Under the pieces are notes generated by a model. That model was not told the origin of the DNA. It saw only the letters and a list, made by a program, of their open reading frames with translations, and ran no database searches. A stretch of 64,000 nt of DNA, taken from contig NMRB01000553.1 in NCBI GenBank assembly GCA_002633025.1, positions 205,243-269,242 of the forward strand, written 5' to 3'. The translations under genes were made by a program, and so were the position numbers. Every line of letters starts with the position of its first letter. Position 1 is the stretch's first letter. Source of the DNA: Notospermus geniculatus (taxonomy: Eukaryota; Nemertea; Pilidiophora; Heteronemertea; Lineidae). Below are positions 31,475 to 42,801 of the stretch, piece after piece.

Positions 31475-31816
31475 TAAGTCGATTTCCATTCTTATCTTGA
31501 CAAACCATGTTGAGGTCACTCTATGAATCATCAACATCCATCTAGGGATTAAAAGCGGAAGCGTGACTTTTTACCACGCCGACCGCTCAGGGAAGGAAAT
31601 CGGATGCGTAACCTTGTTGCGTGTTGTTTTTTTTCTGTAATGACGGTTATTTTCGTACGTTTAATAAATCACGACGAGTCATTGACGCGAACACGATATT
31701 GACCGCGATGGTAATGGTATTCTGTGTGTTATATCGTTGTGAAGAAGATTTGTCTCTGCACTGTCCCCATGGTCTGAGAAATATGTGACTGAAAAAACTC
31801 TGCTTCGTCAAAATAT

Positions 31817-32208
31817 GTGAGGCGGTCTAGGAAAACTCGTCGGATGTCGCTGAATGATCAACAAGGGCTGTCAGATTGCCTGTGCATTGATCTCCAGCTG
31901 TTTACCTGTTACGAAGTACATTTCAGCTACCGGTATTGAAAGGGGCTGTTCGTTTTCGTCAATTGAGGAATCTGAGTTGTGATCCTTGAGAAAATGGAGA
32001 AAGCTATGAAGCTGCAAATTGCAGCGATTATTCTGTACAGCACAGCAAATAATCCCTGCAATTTGCAAGTGCATAGCTTTTTCCGTTTTCCCAAGGATCA
32101 CAACTCAGACTCCTCAAGTGACGAAAACGAACAGCCCCTTTGCAGGATCATCAAGGCCTTTGCCACTTTCCTCAAATGCGACATGTGACGGGTTTTCCTA
32201 GCCTGCGA
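31817..32208. mobile_element. MITE interrupted by a palindrome
   Basis: The ends GTGAGGCGGTCTAGGAAAA and TTTTCCTAGCCTGC are inverted. It matches 13647-13838 except for the extra palindromic insert at 31942-32138. Confidence 0.7.
31942..32138. mobile_element. Nested palindromic MITE, about 85-bp arms
   Basis: The arms GGGGCTGTTCGTTTTCGTC and complement continue through TGAGTTGTGATCCTTGAGAAA and AAAGCTATG. The copy at 13647 shows the site without it. Confidence 0.8.
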
Positions 32209-32238
32209 TGGAATCTTCACTTCACCTGAAGTTTTAAA

Positions 32239-32437
32239 GCCAGCACCACTCCAGGCGATATCGCAAGCGATATTGTCATCGCCAGTGAGCAAAATCGGCT
32301 GTTGACGCCAGGTTGATGCGTGGAATCCTCTCGCCAACGATGTTCGCCCAATGTGAACCTATACCAAAGCCGATATCGCCTAGCCTGCGGTGGTTGGCGA
32401 GTAGATCGCTTGCGATATCGCCTGGTGTGCTACTGGC
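32239..32437. mobile_element. Inverted-repeat element with CAGGCGATATCGCAAGCGAT ends
   Basis: The left end GCCAGCACCACTCCAGGCGA continues as TATCGCAAGCGAT. The right end is the complement of GCCAGTAGCACACCAGGCGA followed by the same run, so about 33 bp pair with three mismatches. Confidence 0.7.
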
Positions 32438-32439
32438 TA

Positions 32440-33916
32440 GGAATGCAAGGCCCAGAAACCAGGCACTAGATCAATCTTTTAGTGTTGCGGATGGCAAATC
32501 TTTATCAAAATGCATGAAAACTTCTTGATTCCTGGTAAAATTTTGTCTGAGATCATTTAACTGCACGACCCGATGGAATTCGCGAGCTGAATTTCGTGAT
32601 AAACAAGTCATATCATCAGCCACAACACGCAGGAGACAGGAAAAATTCACACCTTGAACTGCACGCTGTGAAAATCCCCGATGTTGAAAAAGTGACGCGA
32701 ATGCATCAGGAAGTTCTTACGAAAATTACACTCGACAGAACAAGTTGGAAAACTTGAAAACCAAGGGAATTAAGAATGATTTTGTGGAAGGCAAGATAAT
32801 TGTTCAGAAATGAGCCGAAAAAGGATTGAAAAGGCTTCCCGGGTAATTACTTTTCACTTTTCAGTTATTGAGCTGGATTAGTTTTGCGGAGTTGTTGAAA
32901 TTGTAAATTTTTGTTCGGAAGTAACGCAGGTTGTGATTGGTTCAGTCAGGCAGCCTTAGCGATAAGTGTCAAAGTCAATTATTGGATCGTGTTTGCGTTG
33001 TTGGCATGGTGTTCTGTGACTGACGCGTCTCTGGCTCTGGTATCGTCAGAAATAATGAATTAATAATTAGCCGCAAGAGGGTGTCTGCTATTCGGGAGAT
33101 GGCCTGGGCATCTATACCAAAATACCCGTTATCGGTATCGTCCGCAAAACAGACCTAAAATGTATTTTAAGATTTTGGAGTGAAAAATGTTTTTGAGTAA
33201 CCACAATGATAGGGAGTCATCCCCTCATTTTTGTCATGCAGATTTGTCCCCGTATTCACACTGGATAAAACCCTGCCGCGGTGAGCACATGGTCCCTGGA
33301 CAATTTCAAAGAAATCCCACGGCTGTGACTAGCATACGGACTGGGTTGGGGAAATGCCCCAGACGTCAGTGAAAACCGTGTACAGATTTTGGCCAAAAAA
33401 TGGCAAAAAGTTCAATTTGTCCCATTTTCTTTGTTGACCTAGAAATGCGAAAGGAATGAGCTAGAAATGAGAAAGGGCAGTATTGAAGCATAGGTTAGGC
33501 AGAAATAGAGCAGAACTATGGGAAAGGACCTTTCTGTGTCTCCCTGAAGTAGGAAGCATACATGTACCATAGTGGCTCAGAGAAGGGCAGAAATCCATCA
33601 GGAGGAGACGAGATAAAAAAGCACTTAATGGAAGCCGCCACTTTGCCTCACTGATGTTGAAAGTTGGCAAATTGACGTGTCGATTGCCTTTTTGACACCA
33701 CCTCAATAGTTTTTCGATATTTGACAAATTGCATCACCGTTCACACCTGTCATGTGAGGCTCTGATGAAGAGAATGGATGGGCTGTGATCGACTCCTGGG
33801 AAATCTGTTGTCTCTTATACATACATGTATGTAGACGTTTCCAACAAAGATGGCGATATAACAGTACTCACCAAATGACGTCAGAAGCTTGATAACATTC
33901 AATGGCCGCTGGCACG
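32440..33916. other. Unannotated stretch
   Basis: No gene was recognised in either strand; the frames are short. The phrase GGTGAGCACATGGTCC near 33281 is shared with about 120-140 at the window start, so a decayed repeat is possible. Confidence 0.3.
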
Positions 33917-34774
33917 CTAAAGCCTAGGTCACAAATCCACCGGGCCCCGTACGATTTTCCCCACCCAGCGGCTTGCTGTGGATTTTAGATACTGAAACAC
34001 GGATCTAAGATGAATTATGCCGAAATCGCCTCAATGGATAAGTGGAAATTAGACTGGGTCAAACTGCACAGCTGTTTGAGCCTCCATCGAAAGAACTGAT
34101 CACCCTCTTGTCATTTACTAACCAATGTTCGAGTAATACCGCGTCATTTTCTGAGACTTATGTAAGAACAAGGCACAGGTCTTGAATTCCTCTACAAATG
34201 AGCTCTCAAAAAACAGAAAATTCACAAACGTGATCGAGTTTGTACGAATATATTGTGGATTGGTAGTTATTCAGCTAGGATATTGTATCATTCGTTTTCT
34301 ACTCCGAGGATTCTTACATGGTGAAATATGTACTTAAATTTTTCTGACGACAATAGCTTCCTCACAAATGATTATTTGGCGAATAGAAGGATAGGAAGTC
34401 GTGCACTGATATTTTGTCTAAAGCATGCGGCCATCAAATAAAGTTTCTCATTTCTGATATTTCTAATATCGGAGAGCTTAGATATACAAAAGAAAGCTAT
34501 ACAAATTTCCTTTGTGTACAAAGTCTGCCATTTGAAATGCAAATGAGCAAGCAATGATGCAACGTTCTTATTGCCTCGTAACGAAGTTAACACCTAAGGA
34601 AACACGTAAGACATATTACTTCATAGTCAAGAACCTAAAGAGGTTATGAAACCATTTCGATGGAAGGATTCAAAAGCCTGAAACAGCTGTGACTGGGCAC
34701 CGTAGAATTTGGCCAAAATGTCTGTTTTTACTCGCCGTACGGGCCCCGGAGTGGATATGTGACCTAGGCTTAAG
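33917..34774. mobile_element. Non-autonomous DNA element of about 860 bp
   Basis: CTAA-AGCCTAGGTCACA at the left and TGTGACCTAGGCT-TAAG at the right are inverted for about 40 bp (GGGCCCCGTACG inside both). The flanks look like worn TTAA. The interior has no recognisable transposase. Confidence 0.65.
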
Positions 34775-35160
34775 CTGGTCAAGTGGGCCATGGCACAAAA
34801 GTTTAGGTAAAACAATTGTCTGAGAGGATGCGTTTGCTAGTGTTATATCATGCATGGACAACGAATGGCCACGACGTCATGTGGGAGAACTAGTAGGCCA
34901 CAAACTTTGTTAGAAAGGTCAATCGATCTCTCAGTATCTTCCTAACTTTTATATGGTATTGAAGCTCAGTTGATTCGCCAGAGCAGCTTCAGTTCACTGC
35001 ATCTAATTTTTTTGTGTGCAAGGCTAATTTCCCAAAAGGTTTTGAAAGTTATGACTTTTGGTCGACGCGGCGCTCTACTACAATGGCTGCAATGTCTTGT
35101 ACCAACTTCTAAGATAAGTTCACGAAAGAATCATCCACTATTTTCTCTGTTGTCACAATA

Positions 35161-35432
35161 GGGATGTTTAGAAATCAAATGATAAACGTAAACGTTAACG
35201 ATAACGTTAATAGGGAGGTTTCGCAAGCGCCCGGTTAGGCCCTACGACGACGTTTATCTATTGTGTGGGTATACCCAAACAATAGATAAACGTCGTCGTA
35301 TGGCCTAACCGGGCGCTTGCGAAACCTCCCTATTTTTGTACCGAAAACGCAGTATAATATCTGCTTAATGTGTAGTGAGAAAAATAACGTTGTCGTAAAG
35401 TTTACGTTTATCGTTTGATTTCTGAACCTCCC
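35161..35432. mobile_element. GGGAGGTTAAG-family MITE, copy 2, with nested palindrome
   Basis: The outer arms GAAATCAAATGATAAACGT and complement are flanked by TA at 35159-35160 and 35433-35434. The left arm is broken after AACGATAACGTTAA by a second palindrome at 35213-35330. Confidence 0.85.
35213..35330. mobile_element. Nested near-perfect palindrome, 59-bp arms
   Basis: The arm GGGAGGTTTCGCAAGCGCCC continues to 35271 and pairs with 35272-35330 with two mismatches and no real loop. TA stands on both sides. The GNGAGGTTTCGCAA end is shared with the foldback at 12428. Confidence 0.85.
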
Positions 35433-35434
35433 TA

Positions 35435-36530
35435 ATGTTGACAATTGCGAACGTTTTTCATTCTGTGCAGTTTTCTGGGCGCCGTGTTTGGAGATTGATA
35501 GTTCTAATACCGGTACTAATTATTTACAAAGAGAATTTCTCAAGAAATGAAATTGAATTGAAATGAATTTCACTTTTAGATTCAAGGAGTCAGAGTCTGA
35601 AACATGGCATACTAGTAACCTGTCTGAACTTCTACATTTGCGTATACCGGGTACATATAATTCGCTTTTTCACAAATTTTTCCCTGAATGCCTAAGCGTA
35701 GAAGAATAACAACATCAAAAGATGCATCCTCACCGCCGCCGAGGAGTGATGCTGCAAACCTGAAATGTTACGGGGCCACGATTGATGGTATACGGCGAAG
35801 CAGACGGCAATATCACCAGCGGGAGACTGGCTGCATCTAAAGAGACGTCGATGATGGTAGAGGCTGAGGATAAATCAATTCTTGTTTTCCGGGCCATGAT
35901 TTTTGGCTCCATTGGTACGGCCGGTATTTTTATCTACGTTAGTCTTGGCGACGATGGCTAGATAATGTTAAGGATATCACTAATTTCGCTTTTATCAGAA
36001 ATTCTTTGACATATACAAAAAATGTATCTGCTTTTATACGTGTATATATCTTCCATACCAAGAATTCATCGCTTGCTTATGAATTTTTCTCCCGGATTTT
36101 TCTCCATAAAATTTCGCCGTCTGTTTACCAAATATGGAACATGTCTAACGCGGTTGAAGTCTTAAAAATCTCTGTTTACATTTCCACAATATGAAGACGG
36201 CGTCTTAAGATTTTTTTCACCAAATTCATCGCTATAGCTTTTGAATTTTCGTCCATACTACATGTAATTTCGCCATCGCCTGCTTCGATCTCAATGGAAC
36301 CTTGAATTCTCTCTTTGTTTACATTTCTCAGTACAAGCAGACGATATCTTCCCTTCTGAACGTCTGAATTTTTTTCTTTTTTTGAGTTTCATGATAAACC
36401 TGATTCAGACCAATTCTGTCCAGGCCGGGCTTGGCCAACCTCAACAAAGTGAATGTTGGACTGTCGAAGACAATAGGAGAAAACTTCTACCGTACTACAA
36501 CCTGCAATATTGTTTACGCCAACTACTCAG
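35435..36530. other. Unannotated stretch with a weak tandem duplication
   Basis: No gene was recognised. At about 36060-36210 and 36220-36350 the sequence AATTCATCGCT...GAATTTT...CC ATANNATTTCGCC...TCTNTTTACATTTC occurs twice, strongly diverged. Confidence 0.35.
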
Positions 36531-36536
36531 ACCATA

Positions 36537-36778
36537 TTAAAGCCACACTTTATTGAATTCAGAATGTTCTTACGTCATCCAACGTTATGTAGTGTAAAAT
36601 GTACTATGCTGTTTAGAGCTCCCTACAGTTTTTTCAATGTGTGCTGAAAACTAGGCCTTGATTCTTGAAGTACGTATCAGGCAAGCATTTTGGGGACCTT
36701 CACAAGGCTATGAGACCTTTACCTGCGTTCTCTTAACACTCTGAACGTACCGCAAAATGCAATACAGCGATGTTTTAA
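36537..36778 (+). mobile_element. TTAA-flanked MITE (copy of 14002)
   Basis: TTAA-AGCCACACTTTATTGA at the left, CAATACAGCGATGT-TTTAA at the right, and TTTTTTCAATGTGTGCTGAA inside. Confidence 0.8.
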
Positions 36779-37152
36779 AGAAAGTACAGGTGTTCAGACA
36801 ATAATTCCAGGTGGAGACAATGAAATGGATGAAAAGCAGTAAAAAGACAATAAACCGCTTGCTTCAAAGCTGAACACATGGCATTTATGTCTGTATCTTT
36901 TTCCATTAAGGCCTAGCAACAGGTTGCTTGCTGAGTGATGCCTGCAGCAAACCTAGCTGGCTTACCAGCAATCACTGAACCTGGTAGCAGACAGATATCT
37001 CTTGGATCTTTTACTTGCCCTTGCAAAGGTACAAGGTACAAGGCACCACGCCTTGTTCCACATGCGACGGAGTTAATAATCTCATATGGCCCAGGAGCGA
37101 ATTTTTTTTCCCTAAACGTTATTTCCATTACGACCAACTTTTTTTTCCTAAC

Positions 37153-37265
37153 CTATATATCAAAAGCTAATCCTAATCCTAATCTTAATCCTAATCCTAA
37201 TACTACTCCCAACACTAACCCTGACCCTTACACTCACCCAACCATTAACCCACCATTCACTTCAT
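37153..37265 (+). repeat. Degenerate telomere-like CCTAAT/CCCTAA tract
   Basis: CTAATCCTAATCCTAATCTT is followed by further CCTAAT units and by CCCAACACTAACCCTGACCC. It looks like a worn C-rich telomere-type repeat or a related microsatellite. Confidence 0.55.
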
Positions 37266-37484
37266 TAATTTAATTTCGTAATGGATATACTGGTTAGGAA
37301 TCTATACCGGTTAGGAAAAAAAATCCGCGGCCCGGGATTCTGCCCATCAATCCTTGAGTGGTGGACGGATTCAGACAAATTTGGGGAAAACATACCGATT
37401 TTGTCAAATTTCATGGTCAAAATCAACACTTTTCAACCTGAGCGGTGGAAAACCCATCCACCACTGGCAGTGAGATGATTTGTA

Positions 37485-38455
37485 TGTCTACTGCCAGCTT
37501 TAGCCAGGCTTTATGCTCTCACTGTACTCTCTGCTGCCAGCTTTAGCCAGGCTTTATGCTCTCACTGTACTCTCTGCTGCCAGCTTTAGCCAGGCTTTAT
37601 GCTCTCACTGTACTCTCTGCTGCCAGCTTTAGCAAGGCTTTAATGCTCTCACTGTACTCTCTGCTGCCAGCTTTAGATACGCTTTGTACTCTGTTAGCTT
37701 TAGCCAGGCTTTGTGCTTTCATGTGCCCTCTGCTGCCAGCTTTAGCCAGGGTTTGTAGTCACACTGTACTCTCTGCTGCCAGCTTTAGCCAGGCTTTGTA
37801 CTCTCACTGTACTCTCTGCTGCCAGCTTTAGCCAGGCTTTGTACTCTCACTGTACTCTCTGCTGCCAGCTTTAGCCAGGCTTTGTACTCTCACTGTACTC
37901 TCTGCTGCCAGCTTTAGCCAGGCTTTGTACTCTCACTGTACTCTCTGCTGCCAGCTTTAGCCAGGCTTTGTACTCTCACTGTACTCTCTGCTGCCAGCTT
38001 TAGCCAGGCTTTGTACTCTCACTGTACTCTCTGCTGCCAGCTTTAGCCAGGCTTTGTACTCTCACTGTACTCTCTGCTGCCAGCTTTAGCCAGGCTTTGT
38101 ACTCTCACTGTACTCTCTGCTGCCAGCTTTAGCCAGGCTTTGTACTCTCACTGTACTCTCTGCTGCCAGCTTTAGCCAGGCTTTGTACTCTCACTGTACT
38201 CTCTGCTGCCAGCTTTAGCCAGGCTTTGTACTCTCACTGTACTCTCTGCTGCCAGCTTTAGCCAGGCTTTGTACTCTCACTGTACTCTCTGCTGCCAGCT
38301 TTAGCCAGGCTTTGTACTCTCACTGTACTCTCTGCTGCCAGCTTTAGATACGCTTTGTACTCTCACTGTACTCTCTGCTGCCAGCTTTAGATACGCTTTG
38401 TACTCTCATGTACTCTCTGCTGCCAGCTTCAGTCCGGCATTGTACTCTGTGCTCT
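37485..38455 (+). repeat. 43-bp minisatellite, about 22 copies
   Basis: Unit: TACTCTCACTGTACTCTCTG, then CTGCCAGCTTTAGCCAGGCT, then TTG. Central copies (about 37780-38330) are almost identical. Edge copies vary (TTTATGC for TTTGTAC at the start, GATACGCTTTG near the end). 43 is not a multiple of 3, so the open frame across it is not meaningful. Confidence 0.97.
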
Positions 38456-39158
38456 CATTGAGAAGTGCCTAATTCAGACTGAGATAAATAGAAATGACCA
38501 TTTTATCAGTGCTGAAAGTTCATTTTCTGGTCCGGAGGGGTGTGGGACGTTGTTCTGTTAGTTCTTTGTCCCTAATGGACCGTTGTCCTCCTGGCAAAGA
38601 TAAAACCCAAGGGAGATGATGCAATAAGTTTAACGTCCCTGGGCCCAATTTACAGAAAATGATGTTCATGTAAATATGTTTCTTAGGTAACATTGAAATC
38701 TACGAATGCCGGTGGTTAATACTTTTTTCGCATTCACTGTTTGTTGACGCACATTTTTTACCCTTTCCATTAGAATAATTGTCCGGGTACTCATACACCC
38801 AGGGTTTCACAAAGGGCCTACACGTTTACTATTTATGGCTAGCTGGGCACTGGAAATCGCGTCCTCTGTCAGGTCATTACCATATTGTGTCGATGTCTCT
38901 CAACATAAAGGGATGCTTTCTTTCCAAAGGGGTATATTTACTTTATTACTTTCTTATGCCTTATAATCTACCGCCGGCCCAGATGAGGGAAAAAGAATCT
39001 AATCCTGATTAAGAAATCCCTTTGTGAAGGAGGGAAGGCTAATATGCTTCTGGTATGTTATGCCCACCACACAGAGTCAAATTTTTTGTTCAATTTTTTT
39101 GAAATTCAGGCTGAATACCGGTATCTATAGGGATTTTAAGTACAAAGACCCATGTGTA
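38456..39158. other. Unannotated stretch after the minisatellite
   Basis: No gene. GGGTTTCACAAAGGGCC at about 38802 pairs imperfectly with CCCTTTGTGAAGGAGGG at about 39018, which may mark a decayed inverted-repeat element. Confidence 0.35.
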
Positions 39159-39411
39159 TTAAAGATAATGTATCATGACTTCATTTACATTCAATGTTTG
39201 TAAACATGGATGTTTACATTATGTTATTTTGAACTTTTGGGACATGCCAACCCACCAAATTGAATTCTTTCGGTATCAAAAGAATTTATAGAGTGGCATG
39301 CCACCAACAAATTACTCATAAGACAAAGCAAGACTGGACACAAACAAACAAAATGTAAATAAACAATGATTTTCGTGGCCCGCAAAAATACCCGTGATAC
39401 ATTACCTTTAA
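39159..39411 (-). mobile_element. TTAA-flanked element (family of 2852)
   Basis: TTAA-AGATAATGTATCATGA at the left and CCGTGATACATTACCT-TTAA at the right. It is the reverse of 42802-43069 and a clean example with both TTAA ends. Confidence 0.85.
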
Positions 39412-39491
39412 GCGTTTATTGAGCATATCCAGAAAATTTGATGAAATGTTTGATCATGTATGGCGTCGGTGGTATTTTAGTGTGAAAAAAT

Positions 39492-39605
39492 GTCCCATGC
39501 GACGGACTGAAGAGCCAGGGGTGATTAATCCCATATGGCCCGGGATTCGAACCCGGGACCAGCCACTTAATAAGCGGACCTAACCACTAGGCTATCAAGG
39601 CTCCC
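39492..39605 (-). mobile_element. SINE head, minus strand
   Basis: The reverse complement holds GGAGCCTTGATAGCCTAGTG, the GGTCCCGGGTTCGAATCCCG B-box region and GGGATTAATCACCCCTGGCT. Only the tRNA-like half and part of the middle are present. Confidence 0.85.
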
Positions 39606-39649
39606 TAAATGCCATTCCAATCCAATGCCATTGGATGACAATCCAGTGC

Positions 39650-39774
39650 CATTGGCTGATATTTATAAAAGCTAGCAAATGCTTTTACTTCAAGTTTTGT
39701 TGTGCATTTACATTGGATCTCGGTATGCAAGTCGTAAGTAAAAGCATTTGCTAACTTTTATGAATACCACCCAT
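39650..39774. mobile_element. Small hairpin element (copy at 42086)
   Basis: TTATAAAAGCTAGCAAATGC near the left pairs with GCATTTGCTAACTTTTATGA near the right. The copy at 42086-42207 has the same arms. Confidence 0.65.
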
Positions 39775-40174
39775 TGGATGTGTTGGCCAGATTTGGAAAC
39801 AAACACCGCATGGATAGAATTCAAAAACTTACTCTCATGCAAAATATTCCAAATCCAGCATTGAATTCCACTGGTAAGTAATCCCTAACCTGGAAACGAT
39901 CCAATTGCCACCATCATACCAAAAGTATGAAACCGCCTACATGTACTTTAGGAGAAAGATTGCAATCCTTTTCCTAAAGGACTACATCAGCACTGTCCTA
40001 TGTTTAGGCTATCGTACACAAAAATCTTGATTTTTTTCTCTAATGTCACCATTCCTGTGTCACCATTCTTTAGGAATCCGGTGCAAAGTGTCTATGATAA
40101 TCACTGTCCGACAGCAAATTCTAACATGCAGTGCCTGGACAACTGAAGATAATATTCCAAACTCTGATGTGAAT

Positions 40175-40375
40175 GAAATGTATTGCGTCTTCTGGGCTCC
40201 CGTAGAATCCAAAAGATCTGACAATTTCTTGTTATATAATTGAAATTTACTGCTTCTAACGGGCTCCCGTACAATCCAAAAAGATCTGAAGATTTCTTAA
40301 ACTATTATATAATTGAAATGTACTGCGTCTTACAGGCTCCCATAGAATCCAAGAAGATCTGACGATTTATTGTAT
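40175..40375 (+). repeat. Three tandem units of about 70 bp
   Basis: GAAATNTACTGC, GGGCTCCCGTAGAATCCAAA, AGATCTGA and the following ATTTNTT repeat three times; units 1 and 2 end TTATATAATT. Confidence 0.75.
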
Positions 40376-40840
40376 AAACCACGAATTCCACCTCTTTTGA
40401 GCTGGAATTTCTGAGGCATTATCCCTTGCCGATGACTCGCCGCGTTATGTGGTGCACCGGTTACCACGGCGATAATTGTTTGGTACTTATGCCATCCACC
40501 AGAGCTCTGGTACGGTGTTCCTGAAATATTGATGCTGTGGTTCTCGCCGCCTTTCTCGTAACGATCCTGAGGCAACGGCTTCGACAGCGTGTAGCGTCGT
40601 GGAGTGAGTGGGGCAGTTGGTTCATTTCCTCAGCTGGCTGTTTGCCGAGAGAGTGATGAATTTTGATCGTGGACCATACAACAACCGGACAAAAACCTGA
40701 CACGTCTCTGCTGAAAAGTAGCTGGGATCATACTCTTATCAAAAATTGATGTTCTGTTAGGCCAAAATAAATGTTATCTGTTTCTTGTCCAGCAACTCAG
40801 CGGAAGTTGATGAGCCACGGCGGTGTAGTGGAGCCACACG
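40376..40840. other. Unannotated stretch
   Basis: Two overlapping minus-strand frames of about 80 codons have no family resemblance. The region is slightly more GC-rich than its surroundings. Confidence 0.3.
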
Positions 40841-40845
40841 GTGGT

Positions 40846-41060
40846 GTAGTGGTTCGGGTCTACGACTAGCGGTCAGAGGGTCCAGGGTTCGAATCCCACT
40901 GGGCGTGAGACTTTGGGCAAGTCTCTTTGCCTCACTGGTTGGAAATGCTCGATTGTAGCGCTGAATGAGCAGCTCATCTGAGTTCTACTGAAAGGTTTCA
41001 GGATAGACTGGGGTTAAAGTGTAAAGTCGGATGACACCTCTACCTTGTTGATATCAGACT
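40846..41060 (+). mobile_element. Second tRNA-derived SINE type
   Basis: The A-box region GGTGTAGTGGTTCGG and the B box AGGGTTCGAATCCCAC are followed by an unrelated body (AGACTTTGGGCAAGTCTCTT and CACTGGTTGGAAATGCTC). The body differs from that of the main SINE. Only one clear copy is in the window. Confidence 0.65.
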
Positions 41061-41447
41061 ATAAACCCGAACTTTAACTTTTGATGCGAGCATGCGACTT
41101 TTTTTTCAAACATTTTTTTCCCAGTTGTCTTCATGCGGGGGGAGGGGAATTACCAGGAAACTATCTCTTTACATGTTTAAAGCACACGTTTCATGAAAAA
41201 TAAAGATGATTTATTTCAAGTGACGAAGCATTTTTATGCACTGTATAGAAGGCGCTGCGTAAGCAAAGAAAATGAGAAAATTTGAAATTGGTGAAAAAAA
41301 AATTCGATGCGAAGGGCTCGGGAATGATGCGAGCGCGGAAAAGAATTAAAATCTGATTTCTTTCAGTTAAAATCTGATTTCTTTCAGTAAACCCCATTGA
41401 CACTGACGACCAATATGGCCGCACCAGTTCCTATAAATTATATGCTA

Positions 41448-41703
41448 CACTCTTAGCCAAAAAGGTTCTTTGGTGCCACACCAGGAGAACCCTCTGATTT
41501 AAGAAGCCTCGGGTTCTTTAAGAACCCAAAGAGGTTCCAGATAGAACCTTTCCCCCAGAAAAGGGTTCTATTTGGAACCTTTATGGGTTCTTTGGCGACA
41601 GAAAGGTTCTGTATGGAACCCTCTTGGGGTTTTCACAGAAGGGTCTATATAGAACCTTGGGGTTCCTCTGGTGAGGCACAAAGAACCTTTTTTGCTAAGA
41701 GTG
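41448..41703. mobile_element. TA-flanked AGAACC-rich MITE
   Basis: The ends CACTCTTAGCCAAAAAGGTT and the complement of CACTCTTAGCAAAAAAGGTT are flanked by TA. The interior is made of palindromic AAGGTTC/GAACCTT units. Similar elements (ACACTCTTA...AAGGTTC) are widespread in aquatic animals; this is from general knowledge, not a search. Confidence 0.75.
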
Positions 41704-42085
41704 TAGGGTGTGACGTCACGTGAAGAACCTCCACAGAATTCAAGGGATTAATGCATAATAATATGATTAACTGACAGCTACCACAAACGAAATAAAAGCT
41801 GACACCCACTCGAAAATGGTAAAAAACTTCCCAATTTTGGTTTGTAATGACTCTGTGCTGCGTTGCAGCGTTTATGCCGTCATCAGATCGCTCTGCGGCG
41901 ATTCAAGCACCATCGGGAAGTGTTTCTTTCCCACTCTGCCGGTAACTAATCCAACGGGGTTAGTGAATGGGGCAGATTTGGACGCTCTTGTCATTCTTGA
42001 CGGCTCTGGTGTAATTCATCCAATCCCTATTGATTAACCAATGACAAATCGTCTCGCGATTAACACTTTTACGACTGCCGGTATT
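41704..42085. other. Unannotated stretch
   Basis: No recognised gene. A 73-codon frame at 41816 shows no family features. Confidence 0.3.
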
Positions 42086-42207
42086 GGGTGATTTGAATAA
42101 AAGATGGCAGATGCTTTTACTTCAGATTTGTAGAGCATAGCGTAGTGCATTTGTGCTACTGCTATAAAATCCGAGTGGAAGCATTTGCTAGTCTTTATTC
42201 ATACCCC
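42086..42207. mobile_element. Small hairpin element (copy of 39650)
   Basis: GAATAAAAGATGGCAGATGC and GCATTTGCTAGTCTTTATTC pair imperfectly, with a variable middle. Confidence 0.65.
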
Positions 42208-42229
42208 TTGAAAAATTATGACATGTGCA

Positions 42230-42480
42230 TTGAGGAGAGTGTGCAGCGTGGTCGCGTGGCGGACTCGTAACCTAGAAGCCGCGGGTTCGATGTCCAGTAG
42301 GGTCGTCACATTGGCTCTCGAAGGTTCTGAAAGAATCAAAACGATGCTCTTATGGGCTGCTCCATGAGTGCCCCAGAATTGGATACCGAGAAGCAGTGGG
42401 TTCGATGCCATTCTGAGCTCTCAACTTGTCTGAAAGAATCAAAGTAATGCGCTTGTGGACTGCTCCTTGAGTGTCCAGAA
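42230..42480 (+). repeat. tRNA-like repeat, duplicated in tandem
   Basis: GTGGTCGCGTGGCGGACTCG and GAAGCCGCGGGTTCGATGTC look like A- and B-box regions. The B-box part plus GAAAGAATCAAAACGATGCTC and GGGCTGCTCCATGAGTG is repeated with changes about 120 bases on. Confidence 0.5.
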
Positions 42481-42801
42481 ATGCTTGTGGAGTGGCTGGG
42501 GTAATGATATGAAGTGCTTTGAGATTTTGATTACACGTACATGCAATACATCATCTTGCCTGACAAGCGTTCCTATCACTCCAACCCTCGGTCAATCCAC
42601 AGCATCGTCGAAGGGCGAAGTGACCGTAGGCTTGGATACGTCAAGACGGCAATGAATTGATTTTGTGATATGGTCCTTCCTATCGCAGTATAATAGTCAA
42701 GCTGGCATAGCGGAATCATTTGCTCCATTCACACCACAGTTGCGGATTCAAACCTTGTGGTCAGGCTTAGGTCTCCAGTTACATGAAAAACAACTTGTTC
42801 T

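Noticed and set aside
37556-37831. Leucine/serine-rich protein across the 43-bp array
   Set aside because: A 43-bp period shifts the frame at each unit; the frame closes in the middle of the array.
37480-38460. CRISPR array
   Set aside because: The repeats are contiguous 43-bp units with no unique spacers and no cas genes, in clearly eukaryotic DNA.
39540-39570. Genuine tRNA gene suggested by the GGTTCGAATCC B box
   Set aside because: All B boxes of this type (39550, 48293, 52681, 56221, 57591, 60621, 61447) are followed by the same SINE body, and the heads do not fold into a convincing cloverleaf with paired acceptor stem.
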